Below, one piece after another: positions 11,646 through 23,676 of a stretch of DNA of 64,000 bases. A program made the translations under genes and the position numbers. The stretch lies in assembly GCA_944474755.1 (NCBI GenBank), contig OX104120.1, forward strand, positions 20,740,492-20,804,491, read 5' to 3'. A model generated the notes under the pieces. It did not search any database, was not told the origin of the DNA, and saw only the letters and a list, made by a program, of their open reading frames with translations. Every line of letters starts with the position of its first letter. Position 1 is the first letter of the stretch. The DNA is from Limnoperna fortunei. Its lineage: Eukaryota; Mollusca; Bivalvia; Mytilida; Modiolidae.

Positions 11646-12199
11646 ACAATTATGGCAGCTCAGTGCATGCGATATCATGTTTTATGGAACACTTAAAAGA
11701 CATATCGACCGAGGCCAACGGCCGAGGTTGATATTCCTTTTAAGTGTTCCATAAAACATGATATCGCATGCACTGAGCTGCCGTAATTGTTTTATTTCAT
11801 TTCACTGTACATTTTACCATCTCCTTAATAATTTGTTTTATACACAAGAATTTATAATCATGCATTTTGTTATCATGGTCACTATATGATTTTAAGTGTT
11901 AAATTTTGTCGATATTTTGCTGTAGAAAACAATTTTAAGTGAATATTTTAAAAAACATTAACATATTGTGATATTGCACGACTGACGTTTTGATTACAAG
12001 TGATATTGCACGGCTAATCTTTGATTACTAGTGATATTGCACGGCTAATCAATTTTTAGATGTCATTCTTGTACTAAAATGGCCAGCCGTGCAATATCAC
12101 TTATAGTTAAAACGTCACAATCGTGCAATATCATAAAATATGGGTTATTGAAAGATACATTGTTTAAATGGAAAATAAAATTACGAAATGTAATAATAT
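11646..12199. mobile_element. hairpin-bearing unit, copy 1 of a tandem dimer
   Basis: The unit opens with a 145-bp palindrome (11646-11790) whose loop is CGAGGCCAACGGCCGAGG and whose arms include CATGATATCGCATGCACTGA. A second inverted repeat lies at about 11966-12133, built from the word TGATATTGCACG and its complement. The unit ends CGAAATGTAATAATAT, and the same unit restarts at 12200. Confidence 0.85.
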
Positions 12200-12750
12200 A
12201 CAATTATGGCAGCTCAGTGCATGCGATATCATGTTTTATGGAACACTTAAAAGACATATCGACCGAGGCCAACGGCCGAGGTTGATATTCCTTTTAAGTG
12301 TTCCATAAAACATGATATCGCATGCACTGATCTGCCATAATTGTTTTATTTTATTTCACTGTACATTTTACCATCTCCTGAATAATTTGTTTTATACACA
12401 AGAATTTATAATCATGCATTTTGTTATCATGGTCACTATATGATTTTTAGTGTTAAATTTTGTCGATATTTTGCTGCAGAAAACAATTTTAAGTGAATAT
12501 TTTAAAAACATTAACATATTGTGATATTGCACGTCTGATGTTTTGATTACAGGTGATATTGCACGGCTAATCTTTGATTATCAGTGATATTGCACGGCTA
12601 ATCAATTTTTAGATGTCATTCTTGTACCAAAATGGGCAGCTGTGCAATATCACTTGTAGTTAAAACGTCACAATCGTGCATTATCATAAAATGTCGGTTA
12701 GTGAAAGATACATTGTTTAAATGGAAACTAAAATTACGAAATGTAATAAT
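12200..12750. mobile_element. hairpin-bearing unit, copy 2 of a tandem dimer
   Basis: Nearly identical to 11646-12199, including the palindrome (12200-12344) and the second inverted repeat. Differences are scattered single bases. It ends CGAAATGTAATAATA and runs straight into the 21-bp satellite, so the dimer is embedded in that satellite. Confidence 0.85.
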
Positions 12751-13895
12751 AAAGTATGTGCATATAACATCAAAGTATATGCATATAATATTAGAGTATG
12801 TACATATAATGACAAAGTATACGCATATAATGTTAAAGTATATGCATATAATGCCAAAGTATATGCATATAATATCAAAGTATATGCATATAATATTAGA
12901 GAATACGCATATAATGACAAAGTATACGCATATAAAGTTAAAGTATATGCATAAAATGCCAAAGTATGTGCATATAATTGTAAAGTATACGCATAAAATG
13001 CCAGAGTATACGCATATAAAGTTAAAGTATATGCATAAAATGCCAAAGTATGTGCATATAATGTTAAAGTATATGCATAAAATGCAAAAGTATATGCTTA
13101 TAATGGTAAAGTATACGCATATAATGTTAAAGTATATGATTATATAATGTCAAAAGTATATGCTTATAATGGTAAAGTATACGCATAAAATGTCAAAGTA
13201 TATGCATATATAATGTCAAAAGTATATGCATATAATATCAAAGTATATGCATATAATACTTGAGTATATGCATATAATGACTAAGTGTATGCATATAACG
13301 ATAAATTTTATGCATATAATGTTAGAGTACATGCGTATAGTGTTAAAGGATCCGCATATAATGTTAAAGTACATGCATATAATGTTAAAGTATATGCATA
13401 TAATTTTAAGGTATATGCATATAATGTCAGAGTATATTCATAAAATGTCGAAGTATATGCATATATAATGTCAAAAGTATATGCATATAATGACAAAGTA
13501 TACGCATATAATGGTAAAGTATACGCATATAATGGTAAAGTATACACATATAATGTAAAAGTATATGCATAAAATGCCAAAGTATATGCATATAATATAA
13601 AAGTATATGCATATAATACTTGATTATATGCATAAAATGGCAAAGTATATGCATATAACGACAAAGTATACGCATATAATGTTAAAGTACATGCGTAAAG
13701 TGTTAAACTATATGCATATAATGTTAAGGCATATGCATATAATGTCAAAGTATATGCATACAATGTCAACGTATATGCATATTATATCAAAGTATATGCA
13801 TATAATGTTAACGTATATGCATATAATTTCATAGTATATTCATAATATGTCAATGTATATGCATATAATGTTAAAGTGTATGCACATAGTATTTA
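12751..13895 (+). repeat. 21-bp satellite, main array
   Basis: About 54 copies of AAAGTATATGCATATAATG plus two variable bases. Variants with CGCATA, TGTGCA and ATAAAATG recur in blocks, which suggests local segment duplications. Long open frames of repeating MHI.KY on plus and LYAYTL on minus exist only because 21 is divisible by three. Confidence 0.95.
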
Positions 13896-13899
13896 TATA

Positions 13900-14655
13900 T
13901 AATGAAAACATAAGGCAGGAACGGCGTTCCATATTACCAAGGGGCTACAATAGGGTTATTTCGATATTTTTGAAAATTTCAATTATTTTATAGACACATG
14001 ACTATTTAAATCGGACATATATTACTAGTAAGCAATAATAATCTTTCTGATCAAATTCATTCAATGGCAGTTGGATAAAAAAAATATCTTTTGCAAAGTT
14101 AAAATCAAAAAGTGAAATACATGTATAATATTAACATACACAATTTGAAACATAATACCGATGCAAAGTGTAAACACATTGTTATGGTAATAAAAACACA
14201 CAGCTCTTTGTGTTTGTGTTTGTTTAATCATCCCAAGAACCACGATAGTTAGTCTGAGCTAGATCCTCGCATCAACGCTTTTGTGGCTTTGATGTGTGTA
14301 GCGAGGGGACGTTCCCATCAAACAAGAGTTGGACGGCAGAGGATTCTCATAAGTAGGATTAACGTTACTACTATTAAAGCAACTTTGTAAAAAAATTATT
14401 CTATCAAAAAGATGAGGAAGATGATTTTGACATTATATACAGAATAAAAGGTCAAGGTGACCGCATACAACGGCAGTTACGTAATGCAGAGTCAATCAGT
14501 TCAGGTGAGTTGTCGACTATCTGTAACACATGTCACGTGTAACTCGGACATAACGTAATCACAAAGAAAGCGTTCAAAGTCAAATCATTAACACAGTACA
14601 GAACGACAGTTTCTATGCTTTTTTGTTATGATATTCTAGATCATAACTATTCCCG
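13900..14655. other. unassigned sequence
   Basis: No supported gene or repeat. Confidence 0.4.
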
Positions 14656-14665
14656 TTTGTCTTCA

Positions 14666-14706
<41 letters not shown>

Positions 14707-14828
14707 GCTTTTGAAGATAATTACTTTCCAATTAATTTGTCTGGGACCATACTGGGGGGAGGAGGGGAGTCGTGGAGATTTATTGATTGTTAACATGGCT
14801 GGTTCTGAATATAGCTGAAATACTGGTC

Positions 14829-14892
<64 letters not shown>
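14656..14892. repeat. (AATC)n microsatellites
   Basis: Two tetranucleotide runs of AATC, at about 14667-14704 and 14830-14892, are separated by about 125 bp of unique sequence. Confidence 0.95.
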
Positions 14893-14930
14893 GGAAGCTA
14901 AAATCTTTAATTTTAAAACAAAGTTTTCGC

Positions 14931-15074
14931 AATCTAATTAAAATTATATCTTCACTTGGCTCCCCCCTTCACGGCGACAATAGCAAAAAGGGGGGAGCCA
15001 AGTGAAGATATAACTTTAATTAGATTAATAGCAAAAGGGGGGAGCCAAGTGAAGATATAATTTTAATTAGATTG
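14931..15074. mobile_element. three-armed inverted/direct repeat element
   Basis: The arm AATCTAATTAAAATTATATC continuing to CTTGGCTCCCCCCTT (14931-14969) occurs inverted at 14985-15027 and again, in the same orientation as the second, at 15031-15074. A diverged single arm is found at 28762-28813. It behaves like a MITE terminus, with the third arm arising by local duplication. Confidence 0.8.
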
Positions 15075-15354
15075 AAGTTTTCGTAACTTTTATTCGAACA
15101 AATCGTAAAATGGGTGATTTAAATAATTAAATACTGAAGATTATAGCTGTGTGAATTGGATGGAATTTATGATTATAAAGTTATTGTTCAAATATTTACT
15201 TTGATATCCCGTGTACCCGCATATCTCAATAGCTTATGAATTGATGTTTAAGTGCAGTTGTAGTATTATTATGAAATGCGTACTCTCATGTTTTATTCGG
15301 AAGGAAGCCAGAGCATCCACCTTCGGCACGAACACTATCTATTCTGTCAATAAA

Positions 15355-15465
15355 GGTCTGAGGCAAGCAAATCCACCAAAGTCAGACTTAAACGTAATCT
15401 CCGAGTGGACACACCGTTGGTAAATAGAAGGTGTCTACCCAACTCGGACACTGAGGCCACATCTA
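15355..15465 (-). mobile_element. degenerate SINE head
   Basis: On the minus strand GTGGCCTCAGTGTCCGAGTT resembles the tRNA-like head of the SINE at 8523-8897, followed by weakly similar sequence. Old and partial. Confidence 0.45.
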
Positions 15466-15889
15466 TGGTTTGAATGAAAAAGGCCTATCTTGTTTTATAA
15501 ACGTCAGATCGGATCAGGTTAATATAAATAGACAATAACGGTGGTAATTATAAACCTAAATGTTTCAGTTTGTCACATCAATCGATATAATATGCAGTAA
15601 ATGGCCTTTAAATTCTTATTATTAACCAACGAAGTGTAATGATGGTAAAATATGCATGTGCATCCACACAGGGCCGTTAGGGGAAATAAGATCTCAATTA
15701 CAGAGCTATATAATGAAATAAAAAAACCAAGATAGTCGCAGGTTTAACATTTAAACATTCTAGTTTGTTGAAAAACTAAATTATATAAAATATTTGTAAT
15801 AAGTTAAAAACACATCAGGATGACAATAGGTTATCGGTATGTAAGCTGGTTAATAAAACCATTAGGAAATTGGTGTTTCATAAGTTTAT

Positions 15890-15985
15890 TCTACTGGGAA
15901 ATTAAAACATCTAATTAAGAAAGACCCCTGAATGTGTGAATTTTTAAACTTTACCTGTAATTACCTTTAAAATAATTCATTGCGT
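15890..15985 (+). repeat. left arm of an inverted repeat flanking the LINE
   Basis: ACATCTAATTAAGAAA followed by TTTACCTGTAATTACCT is mirrored at 19385-19495 in reverse orientation. The two arms bracket the LINE relic, so the LINE probably inserted into an older inverted-repeat element. Confidence 0.65.
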
Positions 15986-16257
15986 TATTTTTTTCAAAAT
16001 TCACGCGTTATTATTGAGAAATTTACAGAAATAACGCGTTAGTTGATTAAAATTACGTGCGACTGTTAAGGTTTTTTTTCTCGTAAATATTACGCGTAAT
16101 TTATCGCGCCAATGACATGAATGGTCACTGATAGTAACACATAACTTTGTATCATAGTTCAACATGGAAAATGCTAAATTAAACGTTCAATTAATAATAA
16201 ACAAAAATGGGTGCCACCCTGCATTTGAAGGTTTATCTATTGAGTCAAGCGGAAGGG

Positions 16258-19245
16258 TCACTTACTTACTTTACTTAGGCCCTTCCCTCCTCCTGGTGCA
16301 TAGGCCATCGACAATAGTCCTCTAGCACTGCATGTTCTTTGCTGTTAGTTCCAGTTGTCCCCATCTCTGTCCTGTCAGCTTAACATCTGATTCCAGGTCC
16401 CTTTTCAGGTGTTTCTCGGTTGCCTCGCGTTCTCTTCCCCTGGGGTGTCCATGTAAGGGCCTGCCTTCTGATGTTACCACTTGGCTTAGGGTATGTCCTA
16501 GCCAACCCCACCTTCTCCGGATCTCTTCTTCAACTGGGCATTGGTTATTCTTTCTCCATAACTCCTTGTTACTGATGATTTCAGGCCAGCGGATGGAAAG
16601 GATACGATGAAGACAATGGTTGACAAATGTCTGGATCTTATGGCTGGTGGCCTTGGTAAATCTCCAGATTTCTGCACCATACAGTAGGACTGATTTCACG
16701 TTGGAGTTGACAAGTCGTAGGTTGGTGTTTATGCTTATGACTCGTGAATTCCAGATGTTTCTTAGCTGGATAATTGCCCATTTAGACTTCCTGGTTCATT
16801 GTTGGTGGTATTAACTTTCAGGATTTTTCTATGTGAATGTTGTGTATTATTGTAGCTGAGGTGGTAATCAGTTCTGAGGACTTCTCCTGCATCTGTTGGT
16901 GATTGTGTGACAGGAGTGCTAAATCATCGGCAAAATTCAAATCATCCAGCCAATTTCAGAGTTTCCATTGTATTCCGTTTCACTTTCCCCCAAGTTATGG
17001 TCCAGTATATGGCCAGAAGAAACAAAAATGGTGAGAGCAAACATCCTTGCCTTACTCCGGTCTTGACTGTAAAGCTCTCTGCTAGTTGCCCTCCGTGAAC
17101 TACTCTGCAGGACATTCCCTCGAATTAGTTTCTGATCAGATTTACAAACTTTTGAGGCACTCCGTAATGTCTAAACATTTCACTGTCCAGCCTGTCAAAA
17201 GCCCTTTCGTAATCCACAAAATTTATGTAGAGTGGAGAGTTCCATTCTATGGACTTCTCTTTAATGATGCGAAGTGTCGCTATCTGCTCAATACCTGATC
17301 CGTCCCTGCAGTTTCTTGTCATGTGGCCCTTTAAGTCGCTCCAAAATCACTCATGAAGATCTTTGCTGGGACGGACAGTAGTGTGATCCCTCTATAATTT
17401 GAACATAGTCCAAGGTCTCCTTTCTCTGGAAACTTAATAAGGTGTCATTCTTTCCACTCTGATAGTATTTCTACTTCTTCCCAGATCTTGGCAAACATGT
17501 ACAATATTTAAACCATCGTATTTGGATCCGTTTTCAGTACCCCTGCTGGAATCTCATCTGGACCTGAAGCCTAAAATGTCTGGCGTGTTATCTGGTGTTG
17601 GTCTATTGAGGAGCTCTTCAAAATACTCTGTTCAGCTGTTTTTCTGTTTCCGTAAGCACTTTTCCGTCCTTATTTTTTGCTGGTCTTTCCATCTGCTTCT
17701 TCCGGCTAGTTTCTTGGTGGTGTCATAGAGCTCTTTCATATTCCTGCTTGCCGCTGCAGTCTCATCCTGTTCTGCAAGTCCTTCTACATATTCCCTCTTG
17801 TCTTTTCTTACACTTTTCTTTACCTCTTTATTGGCTTCATTATATTCGTGCTGTGCTTAAGCCTTGTCTGCTCTAGTGCGGCTGTTGTTGATTGCCTTGT
17901 TCTTGGTTTTCCTGACCTCAATCTTTCTGTATGTACTATAGCTAACATCTAATATTTATGCTCTGGTTTTCTTCTTCCCAATATCTCTTCACAGGTTTCC
18001 ACTATAGTATCTTTGTAATCCTTCCGGTATTGCTCAATGCTTGTGTCAGTTTCATCATCAAGTATTTCTTGTAGGGTTTGGAATTTGTTGGCCAATGTAA
18101 GTCTACAATCTCTGCGTGTTTTTTTCGTCCGTCAGGAAATTGACGCTGAACCTTGACTTCCTTCTTTCTTTCTTATTCCAGTTATTCTTCATTTTAAGCT
18201 TAATTTTTGCAGTTATAGGATGGTGATCTGAGCCAACATCTGCTCCTATCTACTCTCACATCTAATAGTGACCGTCGGAACTTATTGCAGACAAAGATCT
18301 GATCGATCTAATTTTCTGCCACGTGGTTATTTGAGACTTAGGTTGTTTTATAGTTCTTTTCTGTAGGAAAATGCTCCCACCAATGACAAAGTTGTTAAGT
18401 ACACATGCATCGACAAATCTCTCCCCGTTCTCATTCTTGTCTCCTACACCCTGATGTCCATAACTTTCTCATAGCCGCTGTTACTGCTGCCTATCTTCGC
18501 AATGAAGTTTCCCATGAGTATATTGATGTCTTAGTTGCTGTGTTGTTCTCGAATGGTGTATACCTGATAATAAAAGCCATTTTTGTCTTCCTCATTGCTA
18601 TCATTTGTAGGTGCATAACACAAAACCACATTCATCTTTATGTTCTTATTTTTAGTCTTAAATGATGCTGTCAGATGTCTTGGTCCTATCAGGGCTTTCT
18701 GTGCTTCTATTCCACCCATAAAGTGTGTGGTGACCCTCTTTCTCGTGTCCTGAATACAGGATAGTTTCACCTTTCCTCAGTTGTCGCTGCTCAGATTGAG
18801 TCCATCTAGTCTCACAAAGTCCAAGAAGGGTAAGCTTGTAGTCTCAGCTGCTATCTGTGTTGCTTTCCCTGCCTCGTACATCACGCGATCGTTCTGACAT
18901 TCCACTAACCAATCTGTAAAATCTTGCTGGTTGATAGAATGGTATTCGGTACATTTCTGTACGTCATGTTACTTTCTTTTGAAGTTCCTTCTTCTCCAGT
19001 CCCCTTTGTGTTTGTTGACTTATCGTCGATGTTTCTGTAGCGGTGTTGGTTTTTCCGGGATGGGGTGAAACCCCAAGCCAAACCCTCCTCCTTTCTCATC
19101 CGGGCTTCTGACCGGCCATGGCGGAGTTCCCACTTACACTTGGGTTGACAACAATCTTTAAACTTGTATTGTGAAATCCCTCGACCTTTGGTAAGAAAAT
19201 GCGAGTAGAAAAGTTGGTTACAATCTTCTCGGCAATACCGTGAGA
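16258..19245 (-). mobile_element. LINE (non-LTR retrotransposon) relic, minus strand
   Basis: Read from high to low coordinates, there is an N-terminal leader (about 18900-19245), then VMYEAGKATQIAAET and an apurinic endonuclease domain around CYAPTNDSNEEDK (18531-18770). The reverse transcriptase follows, with IEQIATLRIIKEKSIEWN and the palm segment LYINFVDYERAFD (17125-17322). An FADD box within DDLNFADDLA lies near 16915-16945. The C-terminal segment SVLLYGAEIW to GWLGHTLSQ is at 16322-16699. The 3' end has a TAAGTAAGT-type tail near 16262. Multiple frameshifts and stops break the frame. It is close to the endonuclease/RT elements common in schistosomes and molluscs; the clade (RTE-like?) is not settled. 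Confidence 0.9.
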
Positions 19246-19384
19246 TCAATACTAAAATGAAATTAATTGTTTTGTTATTGCTATGTTACTTTGTATATTT
19301 TGATGTTAAGATTGTTTAAACAGTTATAAGGTTAAAATAATTTTTTAGATTAAATTGCAAAATATAAATTATTTTACAGGTAAA

Positions 19385-19495
19385 TTTAAGGTATTCCAGA
19401 AACGTGTACACGCAAAATATTAATTCATTTACAGGTTTAATTACAGGTAAAACCCGTCAATAGACGTCTTAATACACATTTCTTAATTAGATGTT
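19385..19495 (-). repeat. right arm of the inverted repeat flanking the LINE
   Basis: The reverse complement of 15890-15985, with TTACAGGTAAA and TTCTTAATTAGATGTTTA. It lies outside the LINE 5' end. Confidence 0.6.
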
Positions 19496-20139
19496 TACTA
19501 GTATTATGCGAGTAAACGTTTTGGGAACGCACCAATGGCAGATGATGGCTGTAATGTCCCTAGGCAACAATGGACATAGAACGGGCTATTGTGAAAAAGC
19601 CCATTAATTAATACTTTAGTCAAATAGAACAATCTACGTTAACGTTACAATAAAACCTCTACAGATTAGGGCTATGTTTACATGGTAATAAAATGATGTT
19701 TAAATTAATAAACGATATCTTTAAAAGTACATTTCGAAAATTTGAATTGTATAATACTTGTTCACATATATTCAAAAGTACACGTTTGTAGATGTAATTT
19801 AAATATTTTATACTTATTTGTACTTCTTTTGTACCAATTAGTTAATGCGAAAGGTGTGCTTTCTAAGAGAAGCATTGAAAAAAATATAATGTGCATGATT
19901 TACAACAGCAGTGGACGTAACATTTGTTTTGGTATATGTACGTTATATATTTAGTTTGTATTTAAAACGATATTTTGCTTATGTAGTAACCAAATTTCGG
20001 AGGTTGAAATTTTAACTGTTGTAATATTGAAATTGTTATCTATTGCCTTATTTTGTGTAATTGAAATGTATTTTCTCGTTTTAGATCATAACTCGTTTTT
20101 AGAATAGTTTGGCCAGTAGAATCGTGTTGACCTGATTAT

Positions 20140-20160
20140 ATGGATGACAGTTATATATGA
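20140..20160 (+). promoter_or_regulatory. six-codon uORF overlapping the start codon
   Basis: ATG at 20140 opens a six-codon frame whose TGA (20158-20160) overlaps the main ATG (20157-20159) as ATGA. If the mature mRNA includes this stretch, translation of the downstream protein would depend on reinitiation, on leaky scanning, or on the second Met at 20163. Confidence 0.45.
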
Positions 20161-21209
20161 GAATGAATTCGAAGCGTATTTTTGGAGTTTTACTGATTTT
20201 GTATCCAACTCTTTTTGTGGTTATGGTCATACAATCCTGGATATACCAAGACAATAACGATGCCTTCCCGTCATACAGTTCAAGGGATCAAGTCTTGACG
20301 TCTGTATACAGATGGAGTACATTTGGCGAACAAGAGAAAGAAAGGAAAATTTATAATGAAACTATTGCGGACGTTACTACTACTGACTCGACGATAACTA
20401 CGAAAGAACATTTCTTGACAATGTTCACCTCATTTAATTCGACTATGGAGAAGTTTTACATTTATAATAATACTTTACATGGTTGGATGTTAATGAAGCC
20501 CAGCGTTATGTTGGTATTTTTCTCTGACGATCATCGGTTAAATGAATATGTGCGTAGCATTGGTTGGGATTTAACCCTAAACGTTGGTTTAACTGCATGT
20601 AATGGCACACCAGTTCTCAAAGATATGTTTTTGACCGTACAGAAACATGTTAGCAGCAAGTTCTATGCTTACGCCAATGCCGACATATTATTTGGTCGTG
20701 GGCTTATAAAAACATTACATGGACTGAGCAGGAATACTAATATATTCAATAAACCGTTACTTATGACCGGTAAAAGAAGCGATTTATTATTAGATAACCA
20801 CAAGCTTACTAACATAAGAGGAATGCAAGAAATTGATAATGCTTTTAGAAAAAGTCACGTGTCTTACGGTTATGCGGAAGATTATTTCGTTGTGAACAAT
20901 AAATTTCCTTCGAATATATATCCCGACTTAGTAATAGGCAGAGCGATGGTGGACAATTACTTGACATACATAGCACGAAAAAGTCAGGTCAATGTTATAG
21001 ATTCGTCGTCAACAGTTAATGCTTTACATCAAAAAACAAAAAGCAGAAAACGAAGGCCTTCAGACTGTAACAAAGATATTTTAGGAAAACTTTGGCAAAA
21101 ACATAAAATAGCTAAAGGAAACGTGGAATGTTTTCCATGGGAAACAAGGTTTGATTTTAACGGCAGTGTATTTATTATGAGAAGAGGGACCTTTACGACA
21201 GTATGTTAA
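20157..21209 (+). CDS. type II membrane glycosyltransferase-like protein, single exon
   Basis: Probably a Golgi nucleotide-sugar transferase; donor and acceptor are unknown. The 350-aa product has a short basic cytosolic tail, one hydrophobic signal anchor at about residues 9-29, then a lumenal stem with N-glycosylation sequons (NET, NST, NNT). The catalytic part starts near 115. YANADILF (172-179) fits the position of the metal-binding DxD-type motif. AEDYFVV (240-246), VIGRAMVDNYL (259-269) and a His-Gln at 291-292 after VIDSS match a recurrent glycosyltransferase-like signature of the GMDYF...IGRPGWDNWL...AIHQ type. The frame is intact over 1 kb in repeat-rich DNA, which argues for a real gene. 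A Met at residue 3 is an alternative start. A 5' UTR exon upstream cannot be excluded. Confidence 0.8.
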   Translation: MRMNSKRIFGVLLILYPTLFVVMVIQSWIYQDNNDAFPSYSSRDQVLTSVYRWSTFGEQEKERKIYNETIADVTTTDSTITTKEHFLTMFTSFNSTMEKFYIYNNTLHGWMLMKPSVMLVFFSDDHRLNEYVRSIGWDLTLNVGLTACNGTPVLKDMFLTVQKHVSSKFYAYANADILFGRGLIKTLHGLSRNTNIFNKPLLMTGKRSDLLLDNHKLTNIRGMQEIDNAFRKSHVSYGYAEDYFVVNNKFPSNIYPDLVIGRAMVDNYLTYIARKSQVNVIDSSSTVNALHQKTKSRKRRPSDCNKDILGKLWQKHKIAKGNVECFPWETRFDFNGSVFIMRRGTFTTVC

Positions 21210-21735
21210 AACAGTAGTAACATTTAAGGAAAAAACAATTTTAATGTTTGACTTCTATCAGTAAAGCAGTGCTGACGATTTGAAGACCAAGAATGACATC
21301 ATTTTAATTTTCATCCACATAACAATTTCTGTTTTAGACAGCATATAGCAAAGTGTTAATGTGATATTTTTCTTATAATCTTTCTTATCAGAAAGGCACA
21401 ATTTAATCCATTATAGGGTTAAAAGCGTATATAACAAGGAACTAATCAAACATATAAACCGCCCCCATGGGGTTGACGGCATATACAATAACATTTAAAA
21501 TGTAATACTGACATTTAGTATTGGTCAGTATTACCTTACACGGTATCAAAGACTTACAATATTACTTGTATTATTTTATAACATTTTTCATATAAAACCA
21601 AGTGTGTTATAAATATAAAAACCAATTGAAAAAATTATTAAATAACCCATGTCAATTTTTATATTAAAAGCAACCATATTTTATGTTAGTGATGTCTATG
21701 TACTAATTAAATTTTCATTTAATTAATTTACGAAA
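21210..21735. other. unassigned sequence after the glycosyltransferase gene
   Basis: Presumably includes the 3' UTR. No gene or repeat that I can name. Confidence 0.4.
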
Positions 21736-21737
21736 AG

Positions 21738-21927
21738 CGTGCGGGTTCGAGTCTCACTGCGGGCAGGGTGCACGCGCCTCTAATATCTTAAATAATAACG
21801 ATTGCCAGTTTTCCTACCGAAGGTCGGTGGTTTTATCCGGGTATTCCAGCTTTCTCCCCAATAAAAACTGGACACCATGATATAGCTGAAAAATTGCTAT
21901 AAAACATCGTACAAACAAACATTAATA
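21738..21927 (+). mobile_element. 5'-truncated SINE
   Basis: Begins in the B-box region (GGGTTCGAGTCTCACTGCGG) and runs through GATTGCCAGTTTTCCTACCG, CCCCAATAAAAACTGGACAC and the tail CGTACAAACAAAC. Same family as 8523-8897, plus orientation. Confidence 0.8.
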
Positions 21928-22194
21928 AGAGGTTATATATACAGAAATAAAAATCACCCGGACGTATATGCATCTGTATTTATTTTTCAATGGAACTACG
22001 ATGTTGAATGTGTTTTTTTTCTCTTGATTTCTAAACCCTTTATTAGCTTATTTTATTCATCTGTAAAACTGTGTACTTTTTTAATAAAAGTATTTAAGTA
22101 TGCAGGTAGCTATCGATATTGTTAGCAATGTCTGAACTAATGTATATAAACATAAAATATATTAATATTTTTCGGGCCCTCAATGAATGGTCGT

Positions 22195-22393
22195 GTAATT
22201 AGTGTAGTCATTCCTCTACTGTTAATCCCTAAGCGTGAAGGGTGTACTCGACTCCAACCTTGATAAGGATTGCCAGAGTTTGGGGATTTTTTACAGTGTA
22301 GCCCGGCTTCCTCCTCCAATAAAAAAAATCAGACGCCCTGCTACATGTATAGCTGTAAATTACGTTAAATCCCTTTCAAACTAACAAAGATTG
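22195..22393 (+). mobile_element. diverged SINE
   Basis: Shows GTGTACTCGACTCCAACC, AAGGATTGCCAGAGTTT and GCCCGGCTTCCTCCTCCAAT in the same order as the other SINE copies, with a degraded head. Confidence 0.65.
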
Positions 22394-22689
22394 CACAAAC
22401 TAAAAGTATAGCATGTTTGAATATTTTTTTACTGTTGATCCGAAGTTTTTTCGGTATCCTTAATAAACCATAAATTACACTAATAGCGCCTTGTCTGATT
22501 TGGGCCAAATTAAAGATATTTTTTCTGCAATAAAATCTGTAATTAAGTTACTTCGGTAATTTACCTCCTCTAAGATTTACTAAGTAAATGAAAAATGAAA
22601 GAAAATGTTGTCGATATTAGGTGTTAGCTTCTTGTAATCCTGGAAGTTTAAAAGAGATAGAGACGCACATAAGATCTACCTTTGACCTT

Positions 22690-23245
22690 TTAGACCTATT
22701 CAGGTATTATATCGCTGAAATAGTCAACGTCTCATAAATCCTATACATATACTTATCATAATAATTTACCTATCAAATATCAAAGCAATCCGTCGAGCGG
22801 TTTCAGGGGAGATGTGTTCATAAAATCTACTGCTGTATTATAATGCTGAAATAGTCAGTCTCATAACTCCTACAGAATTTGACGATCACAATGACAGTAT
22901 TCAAGGTATGCACATCATCTCAATTAATCCTACTAAATAGCAAGGCAGTCCGTCGAATGTTTCAAACATTTTATTATACTGCTAAAATGGTCGAAGTCTC
23001 ATAACTCCTACAATACCCAAATCTACACATCATAACAATTAATGCTACAAAAACAAAGCAATCCGACAAGCAGTTTCACAAGACCTACCTTTGCATTATA
23101 TTGCTGAAATGGTCGAAATCCCAATAACTTCTTCAGGATTGACGAATCAAAATGGTGTTCGAGTAAGCACATTACCACATCGTAACAATTAATCCTAACA
23201 AATGTTTAAGCAGTCTGTCCGGCAGTTTCAGAGGAGACGATTCCA
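22690..23245. repeat. diverged tandem repeat, about four copies of 130-180 bp
   Basis: The words CAAAGCAATCCGTCGAGCGG, TATAATGCTGAAATAGTC and CTCATAACTCCTACA recur in order with many substitutions. Copies differ in length, so this is an old array or a family of interspersed fragments. Confidence 0.6.
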
Positions 23246-23676
23246 CAAAATGGAATCGGAACTCCTGATATTGGAGCCGGGATGAATTTTCGAGTAAAAA
23301 TGAAATTTAAAAATGGTTTCCAAGGCTTCTAATGTACTCTGATTGGCTTAAACTTAAAAAAACATTTCTTACAACCACTGATTTGTAGAATAAATTATCC
23401 TACTGTATAGTCTAAATTTACCTAGGATGGTCTTCTACAGTTTCAATGTTTGTACAGATCTTAAATCGAAGACGGTCGATACATTGAACACAATTGGAAA
23501 AACATACAAACTGCTTTTTACCGGAAATAGTCCAACACATTTAAAACAAATCATAATAAAATGAAGCAGGGATAGTTTTCTTACAATTTTGAGTTCGCAA
23601 CATACATGAATAGAATTTTGCGGTTTTTTTATTGGTCTAAAACAACTTTCGGGTCACAATAAATCGCAACAGTACT

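Noticed and set aside
12632..13769. Open frames on both strands rich in MHI.KY or LYAYTL
   Set aside because: By-products of the 21-bp satellite; both strands and several frames are open at once, which is not how genes look.
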